Source: Clostridiales bacterium
GTDB taxonomy: Bacteria; Bacillota; Dehalobacteriia; UBA4068
Reading direction: 5' to 3'
Assembly (NCBI GenBank): GCA_009783495.1
Contig: WRDJ01000030.1
Location: forward strand, 1-7,282
DNA: 7,282 nucleotides
Shown: positions 1 to 6,324 of the stretch, in pieces
How the letters are laid out: each line of letters starts with the position of its first letter
How positions within the stretch are numbered: the first letter of the stretch is position 1
The notes under the pieces: model-generated
The model's input: only the letters and a program-made list of their open reading frames with translations
The model's database searches: none
Told to the model about the DNA's origin: nothing
Made by a program: the position numbers and the translations under genes

Positions 1-637
1 TCTGTCTCATAATTTCGGCGTTTTTAGGCGTGTCTTTATAATAGAAATGCAGTTCCGGGCCGCTTTTGTTTTTGCTGTGGTGTGTTGTAACTTTTCCAAA
101 CAACCCTTTGCGTTTAGAGTATAAATGCCATTCCGCGCCGTCTGCCAGATGAAACCTGCACAGCCTTAATGTTTTGATAAACTTGGGAATATGTTCGCGA
201 AGCGCTATGCCAAACTTGGTGCTCACATAATATTTTAAGGGTTCTTCCTCATCATTGAAAATTTGACGGGCGTAACGCAGAAAAGCCTCCTCGTCATATT
301 CCGACAGCTCAATGCCGCGTATATCCGCCAACCCTTGTTTTATAATCAGAGAAACATTCTCTGCAGATTCATCCTCGGAACTGTTTTCAAAATTGATAAA
401 AACCGCTTCCGTCCTGTTCACTCCGAAAACGCCTTCGAGTATGGCCGGGTATTTTCCCTTCTCGTTTTTTATAACCAGAAAACCGGGTAAATGCGCCGAA
501 AGCCCGTTCTCTTTTGCCGCTTGTCGGTATTTGCCAAACCATTTTCGCCAAAACGCAGGAAACAGCAAAAGCGCAACGATGGGTAAAACCACTAACGTCA
601 TAACCCATTTATCTAATGTTTGAAGCCACTCGCCCAT
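1..637 (-). CDS. Hypothetical single-pass membrane protein, partial (3' end outside window)
   Basis: The minus-strand frame is open from an ATG at 635-637 to the window edge, giving 212 codons with no stop. The start is set by a purine-rich Shine-Dalgarno (GGGGGTGAG, 641-649) a few bases upstream. Residues about 11-28 form one hydrophobic segment (TLVVLPIVALLLFPAF) followed by a basic stretch (RKWFGKYRQ), which predicts a single N-terminal membrane anchor with the rest in the cytoplasm. The remainder is a mixed, charged soluble domain with an acidic patch near residues 86-92 and a basic, histidine-containing stretch near the visible end. I do not recognise the family. The 15-bp gap after prmC suggests co-transcription with prmC. 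That the reading frame is real is well supported; its function is unknown. Confidence 0.72.
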   Translation of the reverse strand, partial: MGEWLQTLDKWVMTLVVLPIVALLLFPAFWRKWFGKYRQAAKENGLSAHLPGFLVIKNEKGKYPAILEGVFGVNRTEAVFINFENSSEDESAENVSLIIKQGLADIRGIELSEYDEEAFLRYARQIFNDEEEPLKYYVSTKFGIALREHIPKFIKTLRLCRFHLADGAEWHLYSKRKGLFGKVTTHHSKNKSGPELHFYYKDTPKNAEIMRQ

Positions 638-652
638 TATCTCACCCCCACA

Positions 653-1501
653 TCACATAGATTTCCGCGCAAACACCGCGCGTTCGCGCCTCGCCAAGTC
701 CCGTGTGACCCGTTCGATTTGCCAGCCGCCGTCCAGCAAAATGCGGCAAACCTCCTCCTTCTGCCCATCGCCCATTTCCAACACCAGCCAGCCCTCTTCC
801 TTCAAAAAGGGCGTGGCTCCGGCGGCCAAGCGCCGGTAAAAATCCAGGCCGTCTGCGCCGCCGTCCAAGGCCAGGCGCGGCTCGCGGCGCACCTCCGGGG
901 AAAGCGTTGCGATTTCCCCGCACGGGATATAGGGCGGGTTGCAAACTAGCATATCCAGTTTGCCCTCCCGACCGCGCAAAGGAGCGAGCAAATCCCCGCA
1001 CAGGAACTCGATATGCTTTTCCACCCCATGCTTTTGCGCGTTCTGCCGCGCCGTTTGCAGGGCTTCCGGGCAAATGTCAGCGGCGAGCAGGCGGGCGGGC
1101 GGCAAAGCCTTGGCAATGCTCACCGCGATGGCCCCGCCGCCGCAGCACAGGTCGGCGATCAACGGTGATTCATATGATCGCATGAGGCGGATGGCCTCAT
1201 CCACCATCGGCTCCGTATCCCAGCGCGGGATGAGGGTGTTTTCGTTGACCAGAAAATCCAGCCCCATGAATTGCTGCACACCCAGAAGATATTGCAGCGG
1301 CTGCCCCCCGGTGCGGCGGCGCGCGATTTGCAGGGCCTCTTCCATGACGGCCCCCTCGACCCCGCCTTCGCGCAAAAGCAAGCGGCCCGGCCGGCAATCG
1401 AGCAAATGCCCCAAAATCAGCCGGGCTTCACAGGCGGCTTCTGCGACCCCGCCCGCCCGCAAAGATTCTTCGATTAGGTTCAAACAGGCTCTGATTTCCA
1501 T
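653..1501 (-). CDS. prmC: Peptide chain release factor N5-glutamine methyltransferase PrmC (HemK)
   Basis: This 282-aa protein has the normal PrmC length and architecture. An N-terminal helical domain (about residues 1-75) contains GQPLQYLLG at 66-74, and a Rossmann-type SAM methyltransferase domain follows. The SAM-binding motif I is DLCCGGGA (117-124), the acidic loop at the end of the next strand is AADI (140-143), and the substrate-binding NPPY is at 188-191. PrmC transfers a methyl group from SAM to the glutamine of the GGQ motif in RF1/RF2 in the cytoplasm, which increases termination efficiency; its RF1 substrate is encoded 1.3 kb upstream. Two motifs deviate from the forms I know best: LIPRWDTE (90-97) in place of LIPRPETE, and CCGGG in place of a GTGSG-type loop. 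The ATG start has GGAG at 1506-1509, a short 4-nt spacing. Identification is secure. Confidence 0.96.
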   Translation of the reverse strand: MEIRACLNLIEESLRAGGVAEAACEARLILGHLLDCRPGRLLLREGGVEGAVMEEALQIARRRTGGQPLQYLLGVQQFMGLDFLVNENTLIPRWDTEPMVDEAIRLMRSYESPLIADLCCGGGAIAVSIAKALPPARLLAADICPEALQTARQNAQKHGVEKHIEFLCGDLLAPLRGREGKLDMLVCNPPYIPCGEIATLSPEVRREPRLALDGGADGLDFYRRLAAGATPFLKEEGWLVLEMGDGQKEEVCRILLDGGWQIERVTRDLARRERAVFARKSM

Positions 1502-1526
1502 GACGCTCCGTTGTTCTGTCCCCTCT

Positions 1527-1686
1527 GCTCTTTGTTTTTATATCGAGGCAACCGGCACCTCGCCGTTTGCTTCACACTCTGGCTTCTCCCCTCTGCCCTC
1601 TGTTTCCCCTAACCCCCTCCTCGGGGAGGGGGAGAAAGTTTGTTTTAGCCTATGGTTGCCGCCTGCGGTGGCAACCATAGGCTAAA
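1527..1686 (+). repeat. Dispersed hairpin-rich intergenic repeat, copy A
   Basis: This is one of two related copies; the other is at 5019-5168 in the opposite orientation. The parts in order are as follows. HP1 (1548-1570) has 9-nt arms GCAACCGGC / GCCGTTTGC with one mismatch. A pyrimidine-rich block runs to 1605. A G/C hairpin at 1613-1632 has arms CCCCCTCC / GGAGGGGG. A long palindrome at 1644-1686 has 20-bp arms, one G-T pair and a 3-nt TGC loop. Positions 1548-1605 match the complement of 5148-5091 at 50 of 58 bases without gaps. Weaker similarity extends back to about 1527. No T-tract follows the palindrome on either strand, so it is not an ordinary intrinsic terminator. No open frame in it looks coding. 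Confidence 0.75.
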
Positions 1687-1832
1687 CGGAAGGATTAGGT
1701 ACGCAGGGCGCAGGCGGCTTCTTCAACCCCGCCCTGCTCGTTCTAACCGGGGAAGGCGTGGCCGCCCTGCGTCAAGTTGCGGACGGCCCTTGCCGACCTG
1801 CCCGCCAACCGATGCATCCTTTGTACTGTATC
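1687..1832. other. GC-rich gene-free spacer with a 10-bp inverted repeat
   Basis: Together with copy A this fills the 331-bp gap between prmC and the next gene. It contains a perfect 10-bp inverted repeat, ACGCAGGGCG at 1701-1710 and its complement at 1763-1772, 52 bp apart. I see no convincing promoter, terminator or coding frame here. Its base composition resembles the housekeeping genes and contrasts sharply with the AT-rich gene that begins at 1833, so a composition boundary lies close to 1833. Confidence 0.5.
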
Positions 1833-2213
1833 TCACGGGCTTTCCTCTACCTCTGAATATGGTCCAATTTCCCAACAAAACGACTTTCCTGCAAAATATA
1901 CTTCTGAGTATTTTAAGTCTTCGATAGGCTCATATTCTTCCGAATATGGATCTAAGTCTAAATAGTAAATACCCGATACTTCTACTATTTGAATACCTGA
2001 AGATAATACCACATTTGTTCTTTTTAGGTTTTTTATTATTTTGCACTCTTCGAGGGAGTTGATGATGAATTTTATATTAACCCATTTATTCAACTCTTGG
2101 TCTTGAGCAGATATAATTACTTCTGCGCAATTAAAATCCTTTATTTTCATGCTTCTTATTATACAGTCATAACCGAAATCAATTTTCTTAAGCAGCTTTG
2201 ACAAATCATCCAT
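1833..2213 (-). CDS. Hypothetical AT-rich small protein
   Basis: This 126-aa soluble protein begins at an ATG (2211-2213) preceded by a G-rich Shine-Dalgarno (GGGAGGGGGG, 2221-2230). It has no signal peptide or membrane segment. It is acidic toward the C-terminus (DLDPYSEEYEPIEDL, about 86-100) and ends in an aromatic patch, FAGKSFCWEIGPY (107-119). I do not recognise the family. Its size, acidity and low GC recall orphan immunity-type proteins that spread with polymorphic-toxin loci, but no motif proves this and no toxin gene is nearby. It lies between a lipoprotein gene and prmC on the same strand. A weak promoter candidate (TTGATA at 2281-2286, TAAATG at 2258-2263) sits in the AT-rich spacer upstream. 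The strong RBS and sustained open frame make it a likely real gene. Confidence 0.75.
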   Translation of the reverse strand: MDDLSKLLKKIDFGYDCIIRSMKIKDFNCAEVIISAQDQELNKWVNIKFIINSLEECKIIKNLKRTNVVLSSGIQIVEVSGIYYLDLDPYSEEYEPIEDLKYSEVYFAGKSFCWEIGPYSEVEESP

Positions 2214-2333
2214 AATATACCCCCCCTCCCTTTAAGAATTTCGTTGCTATTTTCGCTCATTTAAAATACAGTATTTAGGTTATCAAAAGCACCATATTAT
2301 CAAGTTGAGATTTGAATTTTAACAGAAACCAAA

Positions 2334-2711
2334 TTAATCAACTATAAAGTATTGAACGCCGTCTGTATGGTTGACTGTCAAGACTTTTGTCGCTGCATCA
2401 TACTCAATTTTAAATCTAACAGATTCCTTATCGCCATAAACTTGGTTGCCTTGGAAAAAAATCTGACCGTTGTCCACTATGACTTTACACTTTATAATTG
2501 GTACACCGCTCGAATAATAATTCGTAACATCGCCTTTTATGCTCCAGCCATAATCATTACTCCCGCCCAAACGTTCACCGTCTTCCTGACAGTGATAGTA
2601 CCAACCGTCCGGTATTCCGTGCTCCGGTATTCCGTGCAATGACTTGCACGCCCCAAGAAAAAATGCCCCTATAACCACCATTATCCCCAGTAATAAAAGT
2701 TTTTTTGCCAT
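2334..2711 (-). CDS. Small secreted lipoprotein of unknown function
   Basis: This is a 125-aa protein. An upstream in-frame ATG at 2846 would overlap the 3' end of prfA. I chose the ATG at 2709-2711 because AAGGAGG (2723-2729) lies 11 nt upstream and the N-terminus then becomes a clean lipoprotein signal: basic MAKK, a hydrophobic run, and a lipobox LGAC with Cys22. The mature protein should be lipid-anchored on the outer face of the cytoplasmic membrane. The mature part opens with the repeated motif HGIPEHGIPDGWYYH, then shows beta-rich sequence with many Gly, Tyr and Val residues. No catalytic motif is visible and I do not recognise the family. It begins 50 bp after the prfA stop, so read-through from prfA is plausible. 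It is AT-rich compared with prfA. Confidence 0.82.
   Translation of the reverse strand: MAKKLLLLGIMVVIGAFFLGACKSLHGIPEHGIPDGWYYHCQEDGERLGGSNDYGWSIKGDVTNYYSSGVPIIKCKVIVDNGQIFFQGNQVYGDKESVRFKIEYDAATKVLTVNHTDGVQYFIVD
2608..2637 (-). repeat. Perfect 15-bp tandem duplication in the lipoprotein gene
   Basis: TCCGGTATTCCGTGC occurs at 2608-2622 and again at 2623-2637 with no mismatch. It is in frame and encodes the two HGIP(E/D) units right after the lipidated cysteine. The perfect identity suggests a recent slippage-type duplication of five codons. Confidence 0.85.
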
Positions 2712-2761
2712 TTTGCCTGAGCCCTCCTTATGATTTATTTGTTTTCGCCCCGAATAACGCG

Positions 2762-3829
2762 TCACTCCACGTTCTGCATTTTTCTGGCCTGGTCGTCGGC
2801 GATCAGCGCCTCGATGATCTCGTCCAAATCTCCCTGCAGAATCCATTCCAGGCGGTACAAAGTCAGGCCGACGCGGTGGTCGGTCACGCGCCCCTGCGGG
2901 AAATTATAGGTGCGGATGCGTTCGGAGCGGTCGCCGCTGCCCACCATGCCGCGGCGGGCGTCGGCCTCCTGCCCGTGCGCTTCGCTCTGCATTTTTTCCA
3001 GCAGGCGGGCGCGCAGCACCCTCATGCCCTTGTCCTTGTTCTTATGCTGGCTTTTTTCATCCTGGCAGGAAACTACGATGCCCGTTGGCAAATGCGTGAT
3101 GCGCACCGCCGACTGAGTGGTGTTGACGGATTGCCCGCCCGGCCCGGAGGAGCAAAAAACGTCCACGCGAATGTCGTTGGGGGAGATTTCCACCTCCACC
3201 TCTTCCGCTTCCGGCAGCACCGCCACAGTGGCCGCCGAAGTGTGGATGCGCCCGCTGGCTTCGGTGGCCGGCACCCTTTGCACGCGATGCACGCCGCCCT
3301 CATATTTCATGCGGCTATAGGCGCCCCGGCCCTCCAGAAGCATGACCACCTCTTTGACGCCGCCCAGATCGCTGATATTGGAGACCATCATTTCGATGCG
3401 CCAGCCGCGGCGTTCGGCATAACGGCTATACATCTTGAAAAGATCCATGGCGAAAAGGCCGGCCTCATCCCCGCCCGTGCCGGCCCGGATCTCCACGATG
3501 ACGTTTTTATCGTCGTTGATGTCCTTGGGCAGAAGCAGTCGCTTCAGTTCCCGCTCCAAGCGTTCCTGCTCCGCGAGCAAAAACTCCAGTTCCGCTTTGG
3601 CCAACTCCGTCAGCTCCGCGTCGGCTTTTTCCTCGAGCAGCTCCTTGGTTTCGCCGATCTCGCGCAGGCATTTCTTGTGCAGCTGATAGGCCTCCATGAT
3701 TTCTTCCATCTCGGCGCGCGCCTTGACATATTTCTGCCAGGAGGCTTGATCGGCGATCACCGCCGGGTCGGAGACCAGTTCCGTTAGTTCGTTGAATTTT
3801 TGCTCCAAGGCGGCCAGTTTTTCCAGCAT
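2762..3829 (-). CDS. prfA: Peptide chain release factor 1 (RF1)
   Basis: This 355-aa class I release factor recognises UAA and UAG in the ribosomal A site and triggers hydrolysis of peptidyl-tRNA. The decoding PxT tripeptide is PAT at 187-189, within [17 protein letters not shown], which marks RF1 rather than RF2. The catalytic GGQ is at 231-233, within [20 protein letters not shown]. The N-terminal 100 residues are a charged helical domain, as expected. The length is close to the 355-360 usual for the family. Gln233 is the expected target of PrmC, encoded downstream on the same strand. The ATG start (3827-3829) has AAAGGGG at 3838-3844, 8 nt upstream. No convincing promoter is seen in the 207-bp spacer from the DUF1385 gene, so transcription may read through from that gene. 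Identification is secure. Confidence 0.98.
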   Translation of the reverse strand: MLEKLAALEQKFNELTELVSDPAVIADQASWQKYVKARAEMEEIMEAYQLHKKCLREIGETKELLEEKADAELTELAKAELEFLLAEQERLERELKRLLLPKDINDDKNVIVEIRAGTGGDEAGLFAMDLFKMYSRYAERRGWRIEMMVSNISDLGGVKEVVMLLEGRGAYSRMKYEGGVHRVQRVPATEASGRIHTSAATVAVLPEAEEVEVEISPNDIRVDVFCSSGPGGQSVNTTQSAVRITHLPTGIVVSCQDEKSQHKNKDKGMRVLRARLLEKMQSEAHGQEADARRGMVGSGDRSERIRTYNFPQGRVTDHRVGLTLYRLEWILQGDLDEIIEALIADDQARKMQNVE

Positions 3830-3896
3830 AAAGCAAACCCCTTTATATCATGTTTTCCCGAATGATTGTTTGAGTCGTGGGCGATGTGCTTAAAAG

Positions 3897-4036
3897 AAAC
3901 AAAAGTAATTTAGGAGCGAAAAGCAGCGAGCAAAATAAGGCGCGTCAAGGCCTGGCAGCGGAGCGTATCGTTCATACGTGAGCAGCGAAGCCGCAGACGC
4001 AACACAGATATTTGACGCCGATTTTCGCGAAGTGCC
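3897..4036. repeat. REP-like intergenic sequence between the DUF1385 gene and prfA
   Basis: This non-coding stretch contains several spaced copies of an AGCAGCGA-like word (3920-3929, 3954-3963 and 3980-3989). They flank a small hairpin, CGTAT (3964-3968), CGTTC loop, ATACG (3974-3978). Its general pattern resembles repeats I remember from intergenic regions of Clostridia and Negativicutes, where this hairpin type is flanked by AGCAGCG words. That resemblance is from memory and only one copy is in this window. The boundaries are approximate. Confidence 0.45.
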
Positions 4037-4921
4037 CTATGTTGCCAACGAGTCTTCTTCTTTTTTGAAGCCCGGCACCGCGACAAGCGCGCAAATCGCC
4101 ACTTCCAGCTGGGCGTCGTCCGGTTCCCTCGTGGTCAGGCGCTGCACCGCCATGCCCGGCGCCGTGAGTATGCGCACCGGCAAACTCTTGGGGAACCTTA
4201 GCGGCAGGCGGTATAACTCATAGGCCAGGCCCGCCACCAGCGGCATCATGGCCAGCTTGATCAAAACGCGCTGAATGGCCCCCGTTTGCCCGACAAAGGT
4301 GAAAATAATTATCATCAAAAGCACGGTCATGAGGATGAAGCTGGTGCCGCAGCGTGTGTGGATGACGGAATGGCGGCGCACGGTTTCCGGCGAAAGCGTC
4401 TCGCCCGCCTCATAGGCGTTGATGGTCTTGTGCTCCGCCCCATGATATTCGAATACGCGCCGGATATCCGGCATGCGTCCGATGATTATGACATAGCCTA
4501 AGAAAAGCCCGATGCGCAAAACTCCTTCCAGCAGGCTGCGGCCGAAAGGGCCGATATAATCCACGGCCCAGGTGGCCACGAAAACGGGCAAGGCCACGAA
4601 GAAGGCCAAGGCCAGCGCCGCGGCCAAGACAACCGCAATGATCAAATCGCGCAGAGAGAGTTTTTCTTCGTCTTCCTTCCCGGATTGCGTGGCCGACCAG
4701 GTCAAATCCTGGATGCCGCTGGCCAAGGACGAAACGAAGGAAACGCAGCCGCGGATGATGGGCAGCTTGACGATAGGATATTTCTGTTTCAGAGAAGGCT
4801 TGCGCTCCACATGGTAAACGATGTCGCCCTGTTCGCGGCGGCAGGCGATGGCCTTGCCTTCCGGGCCCTGCATCATCACGCCCTCGATGACCGCCTGACC
4901 CCCGTATAAAGTCTCGCTCAT
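4037..4921 (-). CDS. DUF1385 (YqhQ-like) polytopic membrane protein
   Basis: This 294-aa protein carries the hallmark family sequences: YGGQAVIEGVMMQG at the N-terminus (6-19), FEYHGAEHKTINAYE (157-171) and HTRCGTSFIL (188-197). The conserved His, Glu and Cys residues suggest a metal or catalytic site, but the family's biochemical function is not established as far as I know. Hydrophobic segments at about 91-118, 131-149, 195-210 and 218-238 predict four membrane spans in the cytoplasmic membrane. The ATG start (4919-4921) follows AAGGGAG (4927-4933) by 5 nt. It has its own promoter in the spacer from rpmE and lies upstream of prfA, a neighbourhood conserved in many Bacillota. It corresponds to YqhQ of Bacillus subtilis by family. 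Confidence 0.93.
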   Translation of the reverse strand: MSETLYGGQAVIEGVMMQGPEGKAIACRREQGDIVYHVERKPSLKQKYPIVKLPIIRGCVSFVSSLASGIQDLTWSATQSGKEDEEKLSLRDLIIAVVLAAALALAFFVALPVFVATWAVDYIGPFGRSLLEGVLRIGLFLGYVIIIGRMPDIRRVFEYHGAEHKTINAYEAGETLSPETVRRHSVIHTRCGTSFILMTVLLMIIIFTFVGQTGAIQRVLIKLAMMPLVAGLAYELYRLPLRFPKSLPVRILTAPGMAVQRLTTREPDDAQLEVAICALVAVPGFKKEEDSLAT

Positions 4922-4961
4922 ATTAACTCCCTTTTCTTCCGTAAATTCTTACTAACAGTTT

Positions 4962-4990
4962 ATTATACTCCTTTTTGCCCTTTTTCGCAA
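4962..4990 (-). promoter_or_regulatory. Sigma-A promoter for the DUF1385 gene
   Basis: On the minus strand the -35 is TTGCGA (4985-4990) and the -10 is a perfect TATAAT (4962-4967), separated by exactly 17 bp. Transcription would start near 4955, giving a leader of about 35 nt that includes the AAGGGAG ribosome binding site. The strong rpmE terminator upstream makes an independent promoter necessary here. Confidence 0.75.
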
Positions 4991-5018
4991 GACCAACTTT
5001 TCCCGCGCCATAGCCGCC

Positions 5019-5168
5019 CTTTTGAGTGGGGTTGCCGCCTGCGGCGGCAACCCCACTCAAAAGAAAAATATTTTCCCCTCCCCGGGGGCAAAACAGCGGG
5101 CAGAAGGGAGAAGTCAAAATGTGAAGCAAACGGCGAATTGCCGTTTGCGCCGGTGAAAAACAGAGACG
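5019..5168 (-). repeat. Dispersed hairpin-rich intergenic repeat, copy B
   Basis: This is the inverted partner of copy A (1527-1686). Read on the minus strand it begins with HP1 (5126-5148), whose 9-nt arms GCAAACGGC / GCCGTTTGC are perfectly paired. A pyrimidine-rich block runs to 5091, then a short C/G-rich segment. It ends in a perfect 21-bp-stem palindrome with a 3-nt TGC loop (5019-5063). The inner core of the palindrome is 22/23 identical to copy A. The outer arms differ (TTTTGAGTGG here, TTTAGCCTAT in A) yet stay fully complementary. There is no T-tract, so it is not a classical terminator. It lies between the rpmE terminator and the DUF1385 promoter, so it should be largely untranscribed from those units. 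Confidence 0.75.
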
Positions 5169-5222
5169 GGGGGGGCAAAAAGGGAGCGGGAAGAAGGCGG
5201 CCGGGCAGGCCAGGGCAATTCC

Positions 5223-5250
5223 AAAAAAGCGGAACCCCGAAGAGTTCCGC
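5223..5250 (-). terminator. Rho-independent terminator of rpmE (UUCG tetraloop)
   Basis: On the minus strand a 9-bp stem, GCGGAACTC / GGGTTCCGC with one G-U pair, closes a TTCG tetraloop (5229-5250). Six T residues follow directly (complement of 5223-5228). It lies 38 bp after the rpmE stop and separates rpmE from the DUF1385 gene. Confidence 0.95.
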
Positions 5251-5288
5251 CTTTGTCTGCTATTCAACCTTGTATGCGCGAATCAACC

Positions 5289-5489
5289 CTATATGCCGTA
5301 TTTCTTCTTGAACTTGTCAACACGGCCCCCCTGCTCCACCAAAAGGCGCTTGGAGCCGGTATAGAAAGGATGGCACTGCGAGCAGACGTCCACTTTGATC
5401 TCCTTCTTGGTGGAGCCTGTCTTGAAGGTGTTACCGCAAGAGCATGTGACATCCGCCTGGAAGTATTTGGGATGGATACCGTTTTTCAT
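5289..5489 (-). CDS. rpmE: Large ribosomal subunit protein bL31, zinc-binding type
   Basis: This 66-aa protein has the full length and sequence pattern of bL31: it opens with [10 protein letters not shown] and closes with [13 protein letters not shown]. Four cysteines, C16 and C18 (CSC) and C36 and C39 (CSQC), form the zinc site, so this is the C+ (zinc-containing) type. It sits at the central protuberance of the 50S subunit. The C+ form commonly has a C- paralogue made under zinc starvation; none is in this window. GAGGTG (5498-5503) lies 8 nt before the ATG. It has its own promoter and terminator, so it is a monocistronic unit, although read-through from the upstream membrane-protein gene is possible because no terminator separates them. 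Identification is secure. Confidence 0.98.
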   Translation of the reverse strand: MKNGIHPKYFQADVTCSCGNTFKTGSTKKEIKVDVCSQCHPFYTGSKRLLVEQGGRVDKFKKKYGI

Positions 5490-5543
5490 GGTGGGTTCAC
5501 CTCTTCCCCGGTAAAAGCTTGCCGATTTTCAGACAGCCAAAAG

Positions 5544-5572
5544 ATTATAACACATGAAGTTGGGCTTGTAAA
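5544..5572 (-). promoter_or_regulatory. Extended -10 promoter of rpmE
   Basis: On the minus strand the -35 is TTTACA (5567-5572), followed by a 17-bp spacer and a perfect TATAAT (5544-5549). A TGn element lies directly before the -10. Transcription would start near 5537, giving a leader of roughly 48 nt. The combination predicts a strong promoter, as expected for a ribosomal protein gene. It starts only 21 bp after the stop of the upstream gene. Confidence 0.88.
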
Positions 5573-5592
5573 CAAAAATTTTGCGGGTTTGA

Positions 5593-6288
5593 TTATTGGT
5601 TCCGCAGTTTTTCCAGTTCGCGGAGCCAGGGATGCACTTCAAACTGAAGCATGGGCTGGAGCAGGCCGGATATATACTCATTATAGACTATGATCGCCAC
5701 ATAAAACCCCAGCAAATAGAACATCGCGCTGGCATTGCCCGAAGAAGCCATCGTATGCTGCCTGAGCGGGCAGCCGTTGGCCATGACGGAGCAGAAGCCC
5801 ATGAGCAGGATGGCAACCAGCATCATTATCATCTCGTTGGGGATATGCAGGCCGAAAATATCCAGGCCCGGTTCGATTATTTCCTGGCCTTTATTCAAAG
5901 CAACGCGGCCCTGAACCAAATCGCAATAATCGAGGTTGCGGATGCGCGGGTCGTCGGGCATCAAAGCTATTATCGCCGGGTCATCAAGATCCAACTCCTG
6001 CAAAACCCCAAAGCTGGAGAGGAAATCTCTCGGGTCAAAGGTTTCGGTCTCCCGGGCAAACCAAGGATATGACACCATCGCATCCCGATGGTTCGTCAGC
6101 CAAAACCCCAAAAAGAAGAGGGCGGCCGTGACAAAGAAAGCAATGAAGCCTTTCAATAAATATGTATCCTTGATGAGAAAAAAATCCCGCCAGCCGCCGA
6201 TGAAGCACATCCTGGAACGCTGCGCCAGAAAGCCGAAAATGAGACCGATTGCCAGGCTGACCCAAGAGACCGTGGCAAAGCTCATCAT
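5593..6288 (-). CDS. YeeE/YedE-family (DUF395, sulf_transp) membrane protein
   Basis: This 231-aa membrane protein has the two family signatures: GFLAQRSRMCFIGGWRD (19-35) and NGCPLRQHTMASSGNASA (171-188). Family members include thiosulfate uptake channels (TsuA/YeeE) and proteins linked to selenium metabolism (YedE), in which conserved cysteines handle sulfur species. Here Cys28 and Cys173 are in the signatures; Cys122 and Cys166 are also present. Predicted membrane spans lie at about 7-23, 46-65, 150-170 and 187-206. Between the second and third is a hydrophilic stretch of about 80 residues (67-146), rich in Asp and Arg, which is long for the family. The protein is shorter than the 350-400 aa forms. 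Two adjacent ATGs (6288, 6285) are possible starts behind a weak G-rich RBS (6297-6302). No selD or tusA neighbour is visible, so the substrate is unassigned. Confidence 0.85.
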   Translation of the reverse strand: MMSFATVSWVSLAIGLIFGFLAQRSRMCFIGGWRDFFLIKDTYLLKGFIAFFVTAALFFLGFWLTNHRDAMVSYPWFARETETFDPRDFLSSFGVLQELDLDDPAIIALMPDDPRIRNLDYCDLVQGRVALNKGQEIIEPGLDIFGLHIPNEMIMMLVAILLMGFCSVMANGCPLRQHTMASSGNASAMFYLLGFYVAIIVYNEYISGLLQPMLQFEVHPWLRELEKLRNQ

Positions 6289-6324
6289 AATTATCGCCCC
6301 CCGATTATTCCGTGATATGCCCCC

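Noticed and set aside
1711..1734. The spacer matches 22 of 24 bases of the prmC 5' region at 1431-1454, suggesting a duplicated gene fragment.
   Set aside because: The match is short, GC-rich and stops abruptly, and the other shared word (GATTAGGT) is in a different order. It could be chance or a fragment of another repeat; no pseudogene frame can be supported.
2705..3787. A 360-codon plus-strand frame opposite prfA.
   Set aside because: It is the antisense shadow of a strongly conserved RF1 gene in GC-rich DNA, with no RBS and no recognisable domain.
3842..3850. TGATATAAA on the minus strand as an extended -10 promoter for prfA.
   Set aside because: The predicted start would fall about 5 nt before the ATG and exclude the ribosome binding site, and there is no acceptable -35.
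5019..5063. The long palindrome as a rho-independent terminator.
   Set aside because: No T-run follows on either strand, and a clear UUCG terminator for rpmE already lies upstream at 5223-5250. The same holds for the palindrome at 1644-1686.
4923..5267. A 114-codon minus-strand frame upstream of the DUF1385 gene.
   Set aside because: It runs through the rpmE terminator, repeat copy B and a promoter, has biased low-complexity content and lacks an RBS.
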